A stretch of 64,000 nucleotides of DNA from Verrucomicrobium spinosum DSM 4136 = JCM 18804. GTDB lineage: Bacteria; Verrucomicrobiota; Verrucomicrobiia; Verrucomicrobiales; Verrucomicrobiaceae. Positions within the stretch are counted from its first letter, which is position 1; the number at the start of each line of letters is the position of its first letter. The position numbers and the translations under genes were made by a program. The notes below the pieces were generated by a model that saw nothing but the letters and a program-made list of their open reading frames with translations, had not been told where the DNA came from and searched no databases. Positions 36,543 through 45,328 of this stretch are shown piece by piece. The DNA lies in contig NZ_ABIZ01000001.1 in assembly GCF_000172155.1 (NCBI RefSeq), positions 3,939,105 to 4,003,104 of the forward strand, in the 5' to 3' direction.

Positions 36543-36576
36543 GGGAAGGATGAGAGTGAGTGCTGGGAGATGCTTC

Positions 36577-36707
36577 AGCCGCCTCGAGGCGGTACTCCAA
36601 CCCGCTTCGATGGGAGTCTGAGGGGGGAGTGGAGGGGAGCCGTTCTGGATCGAGCATTCTGCCGCTTGAGTTTCGCAGCAGGGTTGGAGTACCGCCTTTA
36701 GGCGGCT
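36577..36707. repeat. REP-like pair inside the operon
   Basis: Copy 1 (36577-36603) and copy 2 (36681-36707) are 27-base inverted copies that differ only at the two central bases of the small palindrome, AGCCGCCTcgAGGCGG versus CCGCCTttAGGCGG. Each copy is itself a hairpin followed by the tail TACTCCAACCC. Together they can form one large stem. The arrangement is typical of a REP/BIME element placed between the second DUF1989 gene and the carboxylase gene. Confidence 0.8.
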
Positions 36708-36714
36708 CAGGAGA

Positions 36715-37353
36715 TCAGTCCCAAATCAACAATCTGATGGGCGTCGGATTGTAAGCATTGCACGGATTGTTGAGCTGCGGGCAGTTGGAGATCAACGCCA
36801 CCACATCCATCTCGGCTTTCATCTCCACGTACTTGCCGGCATCAGAAATGCCGTCTTCGAAGGTGAGCCTGCCCTCGGGAGTGACCGGCACGTTCATGAA
36901 GAAGTTCACGTTGCTGGTGAGATCCCGCTTGGAGTAGTCGTGGCCATACTCGGCCATTTGAAGCAGGAAGGTGTCGCGGCAGTTGTGCATGTAGCGCTTT
37001 TCGATGGCATAGCGCACCATGTTGCTCTCGGCAGCGCATGCACCGCCCAGGGTGTCGTGACGGCCGCAGGTGTCTGCGGTGATCGTGAGCATGGGGTTCA
37101 GTTCGGTGGAGAGCAGGGTGGAGCCGGTGGTGAGGTAAATCGCCCCCTGTTCCCGGATGGTGTCCACGGCGCTGTAGCGCTCGTCTGCATTGGCAGCATT
37201 GTAGAAGAGTATGTCCACGGCCTGGTTGCCCTCCAAGTCCACGATGCGGAAGGTCTGTCCCTTCTTGATCTCGTGCATCCAGCCGTCACCAGCTTCGATC
37301 ACCTGGTCGTAGATTGCTTGTTCAGGAGTAAGTGGGCTCAGGGTCAGGCTCAT
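36715..37353 (-). CDS. Urea amidolyase-associated protein 2 (DUF1989)
   Basis: 212 residues, one DUF1989 domain. Conserved-looking parts include [21 protein letters not shown], a Cys-bearing [15 protein letters not shown] segment and [14 protein letters not shown]. In the guanidine pathway this family pairs with its paralogue to form a carboxyguanidine deiminase that yields allophanate. In older annotation it is called urea amidolyase-associated protein 2. It is 48 bases downstream of its paralogue and 172 bases upstream of the carboxylase gene, with the REP-like pair in that gap. Confidence 0.88.
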   Translation of the reverse strand: MSLTLSPLTPEQAIYDQVIEAGDGWMHEIKKGQTFRIVDLEGNQAVDILFYNAANADERYSAVDTIREQGAIYLTTGSTLLSTELNPMLTITADTCGRHDTLGGACAAESNMVRYAIEKRYMHNCRDTFLLQMAEYGHDYSKRDLTSNVNFFMNVPVTPEGRLTFEDGISDAGKYVEMKAEMDVVALISNCPQLNNPCNAYNPTPIRLLIWD

Positions 37354-37400
37354 GGAAGGAACAGAAAAGGGGGTGAAAAGTGAGGGGCGGGGGCTCTAAG

Positions 37401-38138
37401 TTACATGAAATAACGGTCAGTGAGGATGAGTCCGCGGTCATTCTCCGGGCGGAACTTGCGCACCACGTCTTCAGGCCCGGCGGGCTCGGAGGAGTACACC
37501 ACCAGATGCACTGGCTTGGGATCATAGGTGCCGCTGGGGGCGAGTGGGTGAGGGCAGGTGTTAAGCACAACAAGCGTGTTCAGCCCGGCACGCAGATCCA
37601 CGTGGGCACCTGCTTTGGCGTGAGATTCGTCAAAGTGCAGACCACCCGTATCGTCCACGGTCACTTTGCTGAAGAAGTTTGCATTCGGCACCAGATCCTT
37701 GGCACCCAGTCCATATTTGCCCAGCTCCACCAGAAAACTGTCCCTCCCGTTCCGGTGGTACTTGTTGCGGTGCTCCTGAAAGCTCGCCTTGCCATACTTC
37801 CGCTCCACCAGGGGGGCCGTGCTATGCCCGCAGATCGTGTCGTGCCAGCCGCTGGTGTCGTCTGTGATGGAAACAAGAATGCGCCCCATGTCCGAGTACA
37901 ACGCACGACCGGTCGTCAGATAGGCCACGTGCTGGGCCTTGAGCGTGTCAGACATGTTGTAGCGCTCCACCATCAACTCAAAGTTGAAAAACAGGGCCGA
38001 CACATTGGTGCCGCCGTGAGGATCAATGATGCGCATGGTGCTGCCGCGCTTCAGCACATGCGACCAACTGGCACCGCCGAGCACGACCTCGCGGAAACGG
38101 ACTTTGTCTTCTGGGATGTCTGGGGTGGGGGAGAACAT
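37401..38138 (-). CDS. Urea amidolyase-associated protein 1 (DUF1989)
   Basis: 245 residues, DUF1989 family, paralogous to the next gene. It shares the fold landmarks HVLKRGSTMRIIDPHGG, DDTSGWHDTICGHST with a conserved Cys, and NANFFSKVTVDD, and has a longer C-terminal tail (VVRKFRPENDRGLILTDRY). It is expected to form a complex with the other DUF1989 protein and to deiminate carboxyguanidine. The leader is AATTCCACCCTCCGCATTCCCC before ATG 38138, with no Shine-Dalgarno. It follows the regulator gene by 47 bases. Confidence 0.88.
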   Translation of the reverse strand: MFSPTPDIPEDKVRFREVVLGGASWSHVLKRGSTMRIIDPHGGTNVSALFFNFELMVERYNMSDTLKAQHVAYLTTGRALYSDMGRILVSITDDTSGWHDTICGHSTAPLVERKYGKASFQEHRNKYHRNGRDSFLVELGKYGLGAKDLVPNANFFSKVTVDDTGGLHFDESHAKAGAHVDLRAGLNTLVVLNTCPHPLAPSGTYDPKPVHLVVYSSEPAGPEDVVRKFRPENDRGLILTDRYFM

Positions 38139-38185
38139 GGGGAATGCGGAGGGTGGAATTTGGAAATCGGAATGGAGGGAGCGAG

Positions 38186-38701
38186 CTAGGCGGACTCGGC
38201 GGCGGGGGGCGTCGTGCGACGGATCTTCTTCTTCTGATGGGCAGAGGAGGAGGATTCCCCGGCCTCGTGGAGCGGAGGCAGCAGGGTGGTGCTGAGCTGG
38301 AGCTGACCGTGACGGACGCCTTTAAGGGCGCTCATTTCTTCTTTAATCTCCCGCAAAATGCGGGCCGGACCCTGCACGAGCATGATTTGCAGGCTTTGGT
38401 TGTCCTCCAGGTGCACCAGCTGGATGGTCACGATCTCCCGGAGGTATTTGTGCTGGATGTCGGTCAGCGTGTTCTGCAGGTTTCGCTTTTGGTGATCGTA
38501 GATCAGGCTGATCACCCCCATCATGACTGTGTCGCCCAACTCACTGGCATAGGCGACGAGGTGATCCCGCACCAGGGCGGTCAGGCATTGGGACCGATTT
38601 GCGAACCCGCGGCCGGTCGCCATGCGGTCAAGACCCTCCACGGCGTTTGCGGGCATGGAAACACTGAACCGGATCAGATTGGAGCCTTGGCGCTTTGGCA
38701 T
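38186..38701 (-). CDS. NikR-like ribbon-helix-helix regulator
   Basis: 171 residues from ATG 38701. The N-terminal ribbon-helix-helix (LIRFSVSMPANAVEGLDRM) is followed by an ACT-like ligand domain of the NikR type (GVISLIYDHQKRNLQ, VHLEDNQSLQIMLVQG, GVRHGQL). Compared with E. coli NikR from memory, one high-affinity nickel His is kept but the other His and the Cys ligand appear replaced by Leu and Ser. Nickel response is therefore doubtful and a different effector, perhaps guanidine or a product, is possible. A long Ser/Lys/Arg tail extends the C-terminus. It is the first gene of the leftward operon and probably controls it. Confidence 0.85.
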   Translation of the reverse strand: MPKRQGSNLIRFSVSMPANAVEGLDRMATGRGFANRSQCLTALVRDHLVAYASELGDTVMMGVISLIYDHQKRNLQNTLTDIQHKYLREIVTIQLVHLEDNQSLQIMLVQGPARILREIKEEMSALKGVRHGQLQLSTTLLPPLHEAGESSSSAHQKKKIRRTTPPAAESA

Positions 38702-38733
38702 GGGTTGAATGGGTGTGAAGAATGTCCACATTC

Positions 38734-38770
38734 GTAACACGAAATGTGCCAAAAGCGAACGGTGTGTTAC
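38734..38770. promoter_or_regulatory. Candidate operator in the divergent promoter
   Basis: GTAACAC at 38734-38740 and GTGTTAC at 38764-38770 are exact inverted copies 23 bases apart. An overlapping imperfect dyad (ATTCGTaacACGAAA) lies within the left part. NikR-type regulators bind widely spaced dyads, and the site is 33 bases upstream of the regulator start, which suits autoregulation and control of the operon. Confidence 0.45.
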
Positions 38771-38857
38771 CCAGAGAGGTGATTTTTTTAAGCAAAGTTC
38801 GGGCCAAGAGAGGGGTGGCTCCCCGACATTTCCTTTGCGCCCCTCCCCCTTTTCTTT

Positions 38858-40741
38858 ATGTTCACGGTTCCCATGATGTCCCCTGAAGTCGAGAAACTGG
38901 TCAATGCCGGCAAGCTGTCGCGCGCCGATGGTGAAAAGCTTTCCAACCTCCCTGTGGGAGCGTTCTGCCAGCACAAGAGCTGGGGAGCTGGTCGGATTGC
39001 AGAATGGGACTTGCTGGGCGACCGTGTCGTGATCGACTTCGAAGGCAAGCCAGGGCATCCCATGAAGCTGGGCTTCGCGGCCGGTTCGCTGGAGCCACTG
39101 GCTTCGGATCACATCCTGGCCCGCCGGGTGGGTGATTTGCCCGCGTTGCAGTCCATGGCCAAGGAGCGCCCTGCGGATCTGGTGACGCTGGCTCTGAAGA
39201 GCAGCGGAAAGACCATGTCTCTGGATGCGCTCGAAGGCCTTCTCATTCCCCGCGTCATCAAGGAAGCTGACTACAAAGCTTGGTGGAGTGCCGCCAAAAA
39301 GGCGCTCAAGGACAAGCGCCATATTGTGGTGCCGGCCAAGCGCACGGAACTGCTGGTGCTCCGTGATGAGGATGTGAGGCACGGCAACGCCATGCTGGAC
39401 GACCTCAGGAATGCCCGCGACCTCAAGGCCAAGCTGAATGCGTTGGCCCGCATCCAGAAGGATCTCGACCTCTTTGAGAACCACGCTTCAGACCTCATCC
39501 CCGTGTTCCAGGAACTGGACACCACGGTGCGCAAGTCCTGGAAGCTACAGTTGAAAGAGGCGCTAAACCTGCTGCTCTCCCGCGATGAACTGCTGGACTC
39601 TGCCAAGGGTGCCAAGCTTCCCGAGGGCTCGCTGACAGTGGAGCAACTTCTGCGTGATGCCCGGCCTCAGCTGGCAGATGCTGTGAATGGTCTGCCGGTG
39701 GCGCTGCTCAGCCGCGTGTACAAGGCTTTCCCCGCTGCATTCCCTGATCGCGCCTGGGTCCAGGAGTCGCTGAATCACCTCACCAAGACGGGCGGTCGCG
39801 CCGTGGCCGAAATCGCAGCGGTGCTGGATGCCAACGATGAAATCGACCTGCTTGCCGACTTTTTGAAGAAGGCGGTGCGCAACCGTCAGCTCAGCACGGA
39901 CCTCCTCATCTGGATGTGCAAGGAGCGCAAAGGCAAGGCGGAAGGCGTCTTCGACATGGACCTTGGCAATGCCATCATCAGTGCCCTCGAAGACGACCAC
40001 ATTGCTGGTGGACCCAAGCGCACTGGTCGTCTGCATGACGCTTTCGCCGAAGACATCGGTTTGGTGGGCGAGATGGTGGGTGATGCGGACGCCGACGAAC
40101 TGCGCCTCTTCGCCAAGCGAATCCTTTCCAGCCCGGTGTTCGACGAACTGACCCGTCGTTCCCTGATGGGCCGCCTGATCAAGGCACGGCCGGAGACGCA
40201 GGAACTGATGGACGACACGGGCAACAATCAGGCTGCATCCCTGGTTGTTTCCTGGGACAGCATGGAGAAGCGCAAGATCGAGCTTGAAGAGCTCGTGCGC
40301 GTCAAGATCCCGCAGAACAAGAAGGACATCCAGATTGCCCGTGAGTACGGCGATCTTCGTGAGAACTTCGAGTACAAGTCCGCCCGTCAGCACCAGGCGG
40401 TGCTGCTGCGCATGCAGTCCACTTACGAGCGGGAACTCCGTCGTGCGCGTGGTACGGATTTCGTGGGTGTCAGCACAGAAACGGTCGGAATTGGCACCAT
40501 CGTTGACCTCCAGGACGTCGGGACAGGAAAGACGGAAACTCAAACGATCCTTGGGGCTTGGGATGGAGATCCAGATCAGAGCATCCTCTCTTACCTGTCC
40601 GAGATGGCCAAGGCCCTCATTGGCAAAAGAGTGGGTGACGAAGCCGAACTTCCGACGGATACCCACGGCACGCGGAAGGTGAAGATCGTCAGCATCCGCC
40701 CTTACCGTACGCAGGCAGAGGCCGCCCCGATTGCGGGTTGA
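38858..40741 (+). CDS. GreA/GreB-type transcription factor with long N-terminal extension
   Basis: 627 residues. The last ~170 residues are GreA-like: a coiled-coil tip with the catalytic acidic motif GDLRENFEYKSARQHQ (near residue 497, with the GreA Asp and Glu positions kept) and an FKBP-like C-terminal part (GDEAELPTDTHGTRKVKI). The first ~450 residues contain a small beta domain (CQHKSWGAGRIAEWD) and helical repeats. Chlamydial GreA proteins are also very long, so this form may be a PVC trait. It rescues backtracked RNA polymerase in the family. ATG 38858 is used (38873 and 38876 are alternatives). It is divergent from the NikR-like gene. Confidence 0.85.
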   Translation: MFTVPMMSPEVEKLVNAGKLSRADGEKLSNLPVGAFCQHKSWGAGRIAEWDLLGDRVVIDFEGKPGHPMKLGFAAGSLEPLASDHILARRVGDLPALQSMAKERPADLVTLALKSSGKTMSLDALEGLLIPRVIKEADYKAWWSAAKKALKDKRHIVVPAKRTELLVLRDEDVRHGNAMLDDLRNARDLKAKLNALARIQKDLDLFENHASDLIPVFQELDTTVRKSWKLQLKEALNLLLSRDELLDSAKGAKLPEGSLTVEQLLRDARPQLADAVNGLPVALLSRVYKAFPAAFPDRAWVQESLNHLTKTGGRAVAEIAAVLDANDEIDLLADFLKKAVRNRQLSTDLLIWMCKERKGKAEGVFDMDLGNAIISALEDDHIAGGPKRTGRLHDAFAEDIGLVGEMVGDADADELRLFAKRILSSPVFDELTRRSLMGRLIKARPETQELMDDTGNNQAASLVVSWDSMEKRKIELEELVRVKIPQNKKDIQIAREYGDLRENFEYKSARQHQAVLLRMQSTYERELRRARGTDFVGVSTETVGIGTIVDLQDVGTGKTETQTILGAWDGDPDQSILSYLSEMAKALIGKRVGDEAELPTDTHGTRKVKIVSIRPYRTQAEAAPIAG

Positions 40742-40762
40742 CCCTTGTAAGCGAAACTTCAG

Positions 40763-40798
40763 GCCCCTGACCGGCGTCGGCTGGTCGGGGGCTTTTTT
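40763..40798 (+). terminator. Intrinsic terminator after the GreA-like gene
   Basis: GCCCCTGACC (40763-40772) pairs with GGTCGGGGGC (40783-40792), with one G-T pair, followed by six T (40793-40798). It is 22 bases after the stop codon. Confidence 0.88.
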
Positions 40799-40922
40799 GT
40801 TGGGGGATAGTGCCTGGGCATCCGATCGTCCGCTTGCCTTTCAGGATTGGCTTGGCTCCTGCTTCAATTGAGCCTTCTCCGTGCGGGTGCCCGCAAAATC
40901 AGGCAGTCCACCCAGGTTCCTC

Positions 40923-41918
40923 ATGCAAGGTCCCCCCTCCAACGTCATCAGCACGGCTCAGGCACTGGCCCTGACCTTCAGCGGCATGAGAGAACTGGGG
41001 ATACTGGACCGGGCACTCTATGGCAACATTCTGCAGCGCATTCTGGTGCAGCATCCGGAGTACCTGGGCGTGTGGACGGTCTGGGAGCCCAACGCGTTGG
41101 ATGGTCGTGATCACGAGTTTGCCCATGCTCCGGGCCACGATGGCACGGGGCGGTTCGTGCCGCTGTGGAACCGGGCGGGTGGCGTGGTGCATCTGGAGCC
41201 CAACGTGAACTACGATGTACCAGGGCAGGGAGACTGGTATCTGCTGCCCACCCAGTGTGGCAGGGAAACGGTGATGGACCCCTACCAGTTCCCGGTGGCG
41301 GGCCGCAAAGAATTCATTACCAGCCAGGTGGCACCGATCTTTTACCAGGGGCGCTGTGTGGGCGCGGCGGGAGTGGACATAGAGATGGATCGCCTTTTGC
41401 AGCCTGAAGCGGAGGAGTTGGAGGAGAGTCTGCATCGCGGTTTTGTGCGCCTGGATGCGAGAGGCAGGATCGACCACTTGAATGCCCGCACGCGGCAGTT
41501 GTTGAGTTCCTTTGTGGGGCGTCGTCTGGTTCAGGAAATGCCCGCGGTCATTCTCCGGCAGATTGCCAGGGTACGAGAGTTTCCGGGCACGGTGGAGCTG
41601 GCACCGTTGCGCCGGGGCAAAGACTCACTGCGGCTGAAGCATGCGCCGCATCCCGAGTCAGGCATGTCTTTGTTGATTGTGGAAGAGGATCTTGATGGAA
41701 GCCCGCAGGCGCCCGACGAAACGCTGACGGCCCGGGAGAAGGAGGTGCTGGAGTGGATGCAGGAGGGCAAAAGCAATCCGGAGATCGGCGTGATCCTGGG
41801 CATCAGCACACACACCGTGAAACGGCACGTGGAGCGGGTGCTGGCCAAGCTGGGGGTTGAAAACCGCGTTGCGGCCGCCTTGTATGGCCAGTCCCAGACG
41901 AAAAGGCACGCCGCATAG
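40923..41918 (+). CDS. LuxR-family regulator with Cache sensor domain
   Basis: 331 residues from ATG 40923 (a GTG at 40881 gives 345). Residues ~10-160 have the hallmarks of a dCache domain: [38 protein letters not shown] and [20 protein letters not shown]. The middle is a PAS-like segment ([22 protein letters not shown]). The end is a LuxR helix-turn-helix ([18 protein letters not shown], then [19 protein letters not shown]). No signal peptide or transmembrane helix is seen, so the Cache domain is cytoplasmic, which is unusual. It likely senses a small amine or amino-acid-like ligand and controls the three genes downstream. Confidence 0.85.
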   Translation: MQGPPSNVISTAQALALTFSGMRELGILDRALYGNILQRILVQHPEYLGVWTVWEPNALDGRDHEFAHAPGHDGTGRFVPLWNRAGGVVHLEPNVNYDVPGQGDWYLLPTQCGRETVMDPYQFPVAGRKEFITSQVAPIFYQGRCVGAAGVDIEMDRLLQPEAEELEESLHRGFVRLDARGRIDHLNARTRQLLSSFVGRRLVQEMPAVILRQIARVREFPGTVELAPLRRGKDSLRLKHAPHPESGMSLLIVEEDLDGSPQAPDETLTAREKEVLEWMQEGKSNPEIGVILGISTHTVKRHVERVLAKLGVENRVAAALYGQSQTKRHAA

Positions 41919-41965
41919 GTCCACCGACCTATATCCGGACGGTGACGATTGCCGCATTGTCCGGC

Positions 41966-43333
41966 ATGACTTCAACGACTCCCGCCGGGCTCACGGCCAT
42001 CAAGGAAGACCTCATTGCCAAAGGGGTGAAATATTGCATCGGCGCGTATGTGGACATCCACGGCGTGCCCAAGGGCAAAGTGGTGCCTGTGAACCACTTC
42101 GAGAGCTTCGCCCAAGGTTCAGAACTGTACACGGGCTACGCACTGGATGGGCTGGGGCAAAGGCCGAATGATGATGAACTCTCCAGCGTGCCGGACCTCA
42201 GCCGCGGCGTGCAATTGCCCTGGCAGCCGGAGGTCATGTGGTACCCTGCGGATCTCGCCTTCCACGGCCAGCCCTATGAAGTCAGCACCAGGGTGGCCTT
42301 TGGTCGTGTGCTGGAGCAGGCGCGATCGATGGGCTTCGGGTTCAACCTGGGCATTGAGTGTGAAGTGTACTTCGTAAAGCAGGAAGAGGGGCGGTTGGTG
42401 GTGCCAAACGCGGATGACAACCTCATGAAGAGTTGCTATGACGTGAAGCGCTTCATGGATGTGTACGGCCTCGTGGATCGCATCGCGACGACCATCAATG
42501 GCCTGGGCTGGGATCTCTACTCACTGGATCATGAGGATGGGAACTCACAGTTCGAGTTCGACTTCAAGTTCGCCGATGGCTTGACCATGGCAGACCGCTA
42601 TGTGTTCTTCCGCTTCCTGGCCAAGAAGCTGGCGGCAGATGCTGGCCTGCTTGCCACTTTCATGCCGAAGCCTTTCGCTGACAAGACGGGGAATGGGGCG
42701 CACTTCAACATGTCCCTGAGCGACCTGGAGACTGGGAGAAATCTTTTCAAGGCGGCTCCTGGTGAAGCGGACGCCTATGGCCTGGGACTTACGGGATTGG
42801 GGTACTCCTTCATTGCGGGAATTCTGAAGCACGGGCGCGCTCTGTGTGCCGCCTTCGCTCCCACGGTGAACTCCTACAAGCGGCTCATCCGTCGTGGCGC
42901 CATGGGGTACTATTCGTGGGCCCCGGTGTTCAATTCGTTTGGCACCAACAACCGCACCAATTCCGTGCGTGTGCCGATGGCGGGAGGACGTTGCGAGTCG
43001 CGCAATGCGGACTCATCCTGCAACCCCTACCTTGCCGGGGCGCTGGTGCTGGCGGCGGGATTGGAAGGGGTGAGGGATGGGCTCCTGCCGGGCCAACCCC
43101 AGACGGAGAACCTCTATGAACTGACGGATGCTCAATTAGCCGAGCGCGGGGTCCAGCCTCTGCCGCGCACCCTGGCCGAGGCGGTGCAGGCCTTTGAGGA
43201 TGATCCCTTCACTGAGCAGGTGTTGGGCTCTGCGCTCAAAAAAGAGTTCATCGAGTACAAACGCGCGGAGTGGGAGGAGTACCACCTGACCATCAGCCCG
43301 TGGGAGGTGCAGAAGTACGCGAGTCTCTTTTGA
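41966..43333 (+). CDS. glnT: Type III glutamate-ammonia ligase (GlnT-like)
   Basis: 455 residues from ATG 41966 (a GTG at 41942 is possible). It has the glutamine synthetase fold with the beta-grasp part ([15 protein letters not shown]), catalytic metal residues ([21 protein letters not shown]), the ATP-site loop [14 protein letters not shown] and the substrate segment ...PTVNSYKRL followed by NRTNSVRVP. Size and motifs fit GlnT, a ligase distinct from GlnA that in rhizobia assimilates ammonia or makes gamma-glutamyl compounds. Its place beside a creatininase and a regulator suggests use of ammonia released from amines. Substrate not proven. Confidence 0.9.
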   Translation: MTSTTPAGLTAIKEDLIAKGVKYCIGAYVDIHGVPKGKVVPVNHFESFAQGSELYTGYALDGLGQRPNDDELSSVPDLSRGVQLPWQPEVMWYPADLAFHGQPYEVSTRVAFGRVLEQARSMGFGFNLGIECEVYFVKQEEGRLVVPNADDNLMKSCYDVKRFMDVYGLVDRIATTINGLGWDLYSLDHEDGNSQFEFDFKFADGLTMADRYVFFRFLAKKLAADAGLLATFMPKPFADKTGNGAHFNMSLSDLETGRNLFKAAPGEADAYGLGLTGLGYSFIAGILKHGRALCAAFAPTVNSYKRLIRRGAMGYYSWAPVFNSFGTNNRTNSVRVPMAGGRCESRNADSSCNPYLAGALVLAAGLEGVRDGLLPGQPQTENLYELTDAQLAERGVQPLPRTLAEAVQAFEDDPFTEQVLGSALKKEFIEYKRAEWEEYHLTISPWEVQKYASLF

Positions 43334-43361
43334 TGAACTCCCCATCTTGCCTCCTCCCGTC

Positions 43362-44153
43362 ATGACGCCATCTTGGTTTGCCCAACTGCCAGTGCCTCCC
43401 GTCCGCAGCCCTGTGCGGCTGGAGCGGCTGGCCTGGCCAGATGCAGCGCACACCCTGCAGGATGTGCTCCTGCTGCCGGTGGGGGCCATGGAGCAGCACG
43501 GTCCCCATCTGCCGTTGCATACGGACACGGTCATTGCCGAGTCCACCTGTCAGCTTGCTTCAGCCCTCACCGGGGCACCGGTCCTGCCCGCCCTGGGGTA
43601 CTCCGTCTCACTCGGCCACACGGTGAAGTGGCCGGGCACGTTCTCCTTGTTTCATGAAACCCTCATGCTCACCGTGCGGGAGATCGCCCAGTGGGCGGCT
43701 GACACCGGCTGGAACCGGCTGCTGATCGTAAACTCCCACTACGGGAACGATGCCGCCCTCCGCTGCGCGGTGGACCGCCTGCGCCACGACCTTGGCGGCA
43801 ATCTCCTCACGGCGACACGGAATACCTGGGACCTCACTCCGGAAATTGCCGGACGATTCACGCATGATGCGGCAGACTGGCATGCCAACGAGGCTGAGAC
43901 ATCCCTCATGTTGTTTCTTGATCCTGCTGCCGTGGTGAAAGAGCGCCTGAGCACGGCAGACGATCCTGATCGCACGATGGGGTGTGTCTTTCCGCACCGG
44001 GTGGCTCACACCAGCCTCAATGGCGTCACCGGAAGGCCAAGTCTGGGTACGGTGGAGCAGGGGGCTCTGTTGATCTCCCGCATGGGAGATGCTCTGGCAG
44101 ATCTGATCCAGAAGGCTCGCGTAGAGCATCCCCCTTTGACTTGGGCCCCCTGA
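43362..44153 (+). CDS. Creatininase-family amidohydrolase
   Basis: 263 residues from ATG 43362. Metal-binding motifs of the creatinine amidohydrolase family are present: VGAMEQHGPHLPLHTD (Glu, His, Asp ligands), the NSHYGND segment and the ANEAETS Glu. Members open cyclic amides or imides, with creatinine only one substrate. The leader is pyrimidine-rich (CCTCCTCCCGTC). It follows glnT by 28 bases and precedes the solute-binding-protein gene by 67. Together with the guanidine-type operon nearby it points to breakdown of guanidino or related nitrogen compounds. The actual substrate is uncertain. Confidence 0.85.
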   Translation: MTPSWFAQLPVPPVRSPVRLERLAWPDAAHTLQDVLLLPVGAMEQHGPHLPLHTDTVIAESTCQLASALTGAPVLPALGYSVSLGHTVKWPGTFSLFHETLMLTVREIAQWAADTGWNRLLIVNSHYGNDAALRCAVDRLRHDLGGNLLTATRNTWDLTPEIAGRFTHDAADWHANEAETSLMLFLDPAAVVKERLSTADDPDRTMGCVFPHRVAHTSLNGVTGRPSLGTVEQGALLISRMGDALADLIQKARVEHPPLTWAP

Positions 44154-44220
44154 AGACGCCGCACATCCTCATCCCGATCAAACATCCCATCCAACCCCTA
44201 ATCCATCCATCCAGAAATCT

Positions 44221-45195
44221 ATGAAAACACTTGTCAAATGCCTGTTCTCCATTGCCGCCGTGGCGTTGTCCTCGGCCGGTCTTCACGCAGAACCACTGAA
44301 AATCGCCTACTCGGACTGGCCCGGATTCACCCTCATCGAGGTGGCCAAACAGAAGGGGTGGTTCAAAGAAGCCGGGGTGGACGTCGAGCTGGTCTGGTTT
44401 GACTACCTGCCTTCGCTGGACGCCTTTGCCTCGGGCAAGGTGGACGCAGTGACCTGCGTCACGACGGATGCGATGGTGACAGGAGCCAACGGTGCCAAGA
44501 GCAAGATCATCTGCCTGCTGGACTACAGTGATGGCGGTGACATGATCATTGGCAAGGCAGGGATCAACTCCATCAAGGATCTTAAAGGCAAAAAAGTGGC
44601 GCTGGAGCTCACGCTCGTGGAGCATCTGCTGCTGCTCAAGGCGCTGGAGGCAAACGGCATGGCTGCATCCGACGTGGAACTGGTGAATACGGCCACCAAT
44701 GAAACACCCCAGACCCTGGTGTCGGGGAACGTGGCCGCCATCGGGGCGTGGTACCCTGTTTCCAACCAGGCGCTCAAGGCGGTGGCGGGGTCCAAGCCCC
44801 TCTTTACCAGCGGCGACGCCAAAGGACTGATCTATGACGGACTCTGCGTGAACCCGGTCAGCTACAGCCAGCGCAAGGCAGACTGGGAAAAGGTGGTGAA
44901 AGTGTACTACAAGTGTGTGGACTACATCCTTGACGAGAAAACCAAGGAGGATGCGGCAGCGATTCTGGCCGCGAAGGTGGGGGCCGAGGTGAAGGACTAT
45001 CTAGCCGCGATGAAAGGCACCCATTTCCTGACGCTTGAGGAAGCCAAAATAGCCTACAAGAAGGGCACAGGGCTGGACTCTGTCTATGGCTCCATGGCGC
45101 TGGGAAACAAGTTCAACCTGGACAACAAGGTTTACACGGAGTCGCAGAAACCGGAGAGCTACTTGGTTCCCGGCATCGTCAACAGCCTCAAGTGA
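44221..45195 (+). CDS. TauA/NMT1-like ABC-transporter solute-binding protein
   Basis: 324 residues with a signal peptide (LFSIAAVALSSAGLHA, cut before EPLKIA). The body has the two-lobed NMT1/TauA fold: KIAYSDWPGFTLIEVAKQ, GKVDAVTCVTTDAMV, LKGKKVALEL and a YPVSNQAL segment. Proteins of this group bind sulfonates, nitrate, pyrimidines or urea-like compounds, and in carboxylase operons they are often called putative urea-binding proteins. No permease or ATPase gene follows in the window, so it is an orphan unless partners lie elsewhere. A hairpin follows 31 bases after the stop. Confidence 0.88.
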   Translation: MKTLVKCLFSIAAVALSSAGLHAEPLKIAYSDWPGFTLIEVAKQKGWFKEAGVDVELVWFDYLPSLDAFASGKVDAVTCVTTDAMVTGANGAKSKIICLLDYSDGGDMIIGKAGINSIKDLKGKKVALELTLVEHLLLLKALEANGMAASDVELVNTATNETPQTLVSGNVAAIGAWYPVSNQALKAVAGSKPLFTSGDAKGLIYDGLCVNPVSYSQRKADWEKVVKVYYKCVDYILDEKTKEDAAAILAAKVGAEVKDYLAAMKGTHFLTLEEAKIAYKKGTGLDSVYGSMALGNKFNLDNKVYTESQKPESYLVPGIVNSLK

Positions 45196-45226
45196 GGGCC
45201 GCAGGAGAGGATTCAGGCAAGGAAAA

Positions 45227-45265
45227 CCCGGTCAAACTTTTCCTTGGGGAAAGGGTTTGGCCGGG
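45227..45265 (+). terminator. Terminator-like hairpin after the solute-binding protein
   Basis: CCCGGTCAAAC (45227-45237) pairs with GTTTGGCCGGG (45255-45265), one G-T pair, with further pairing in the loop (TTTTCC/GGAAA). Only CTAAAA follows, so there is no clear U-tract. It may stop transcription weakly or protect the 3' end. Confidence 0.45.
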
Positions 45266-45328
45266 CTAAAATGCATTCCCGCCCCCATCCCTGCTTGAAA
45301 CCCTGCCCTCCTTGAGGTTAAGAAACCA

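Noticed and set aside
38702-38857. Guanidine riboswitch in the operon leader
   Set aside because: None of the conserved ykkC or paired ACGR-loop motifs could be seen; only a protein-type dyad is present.
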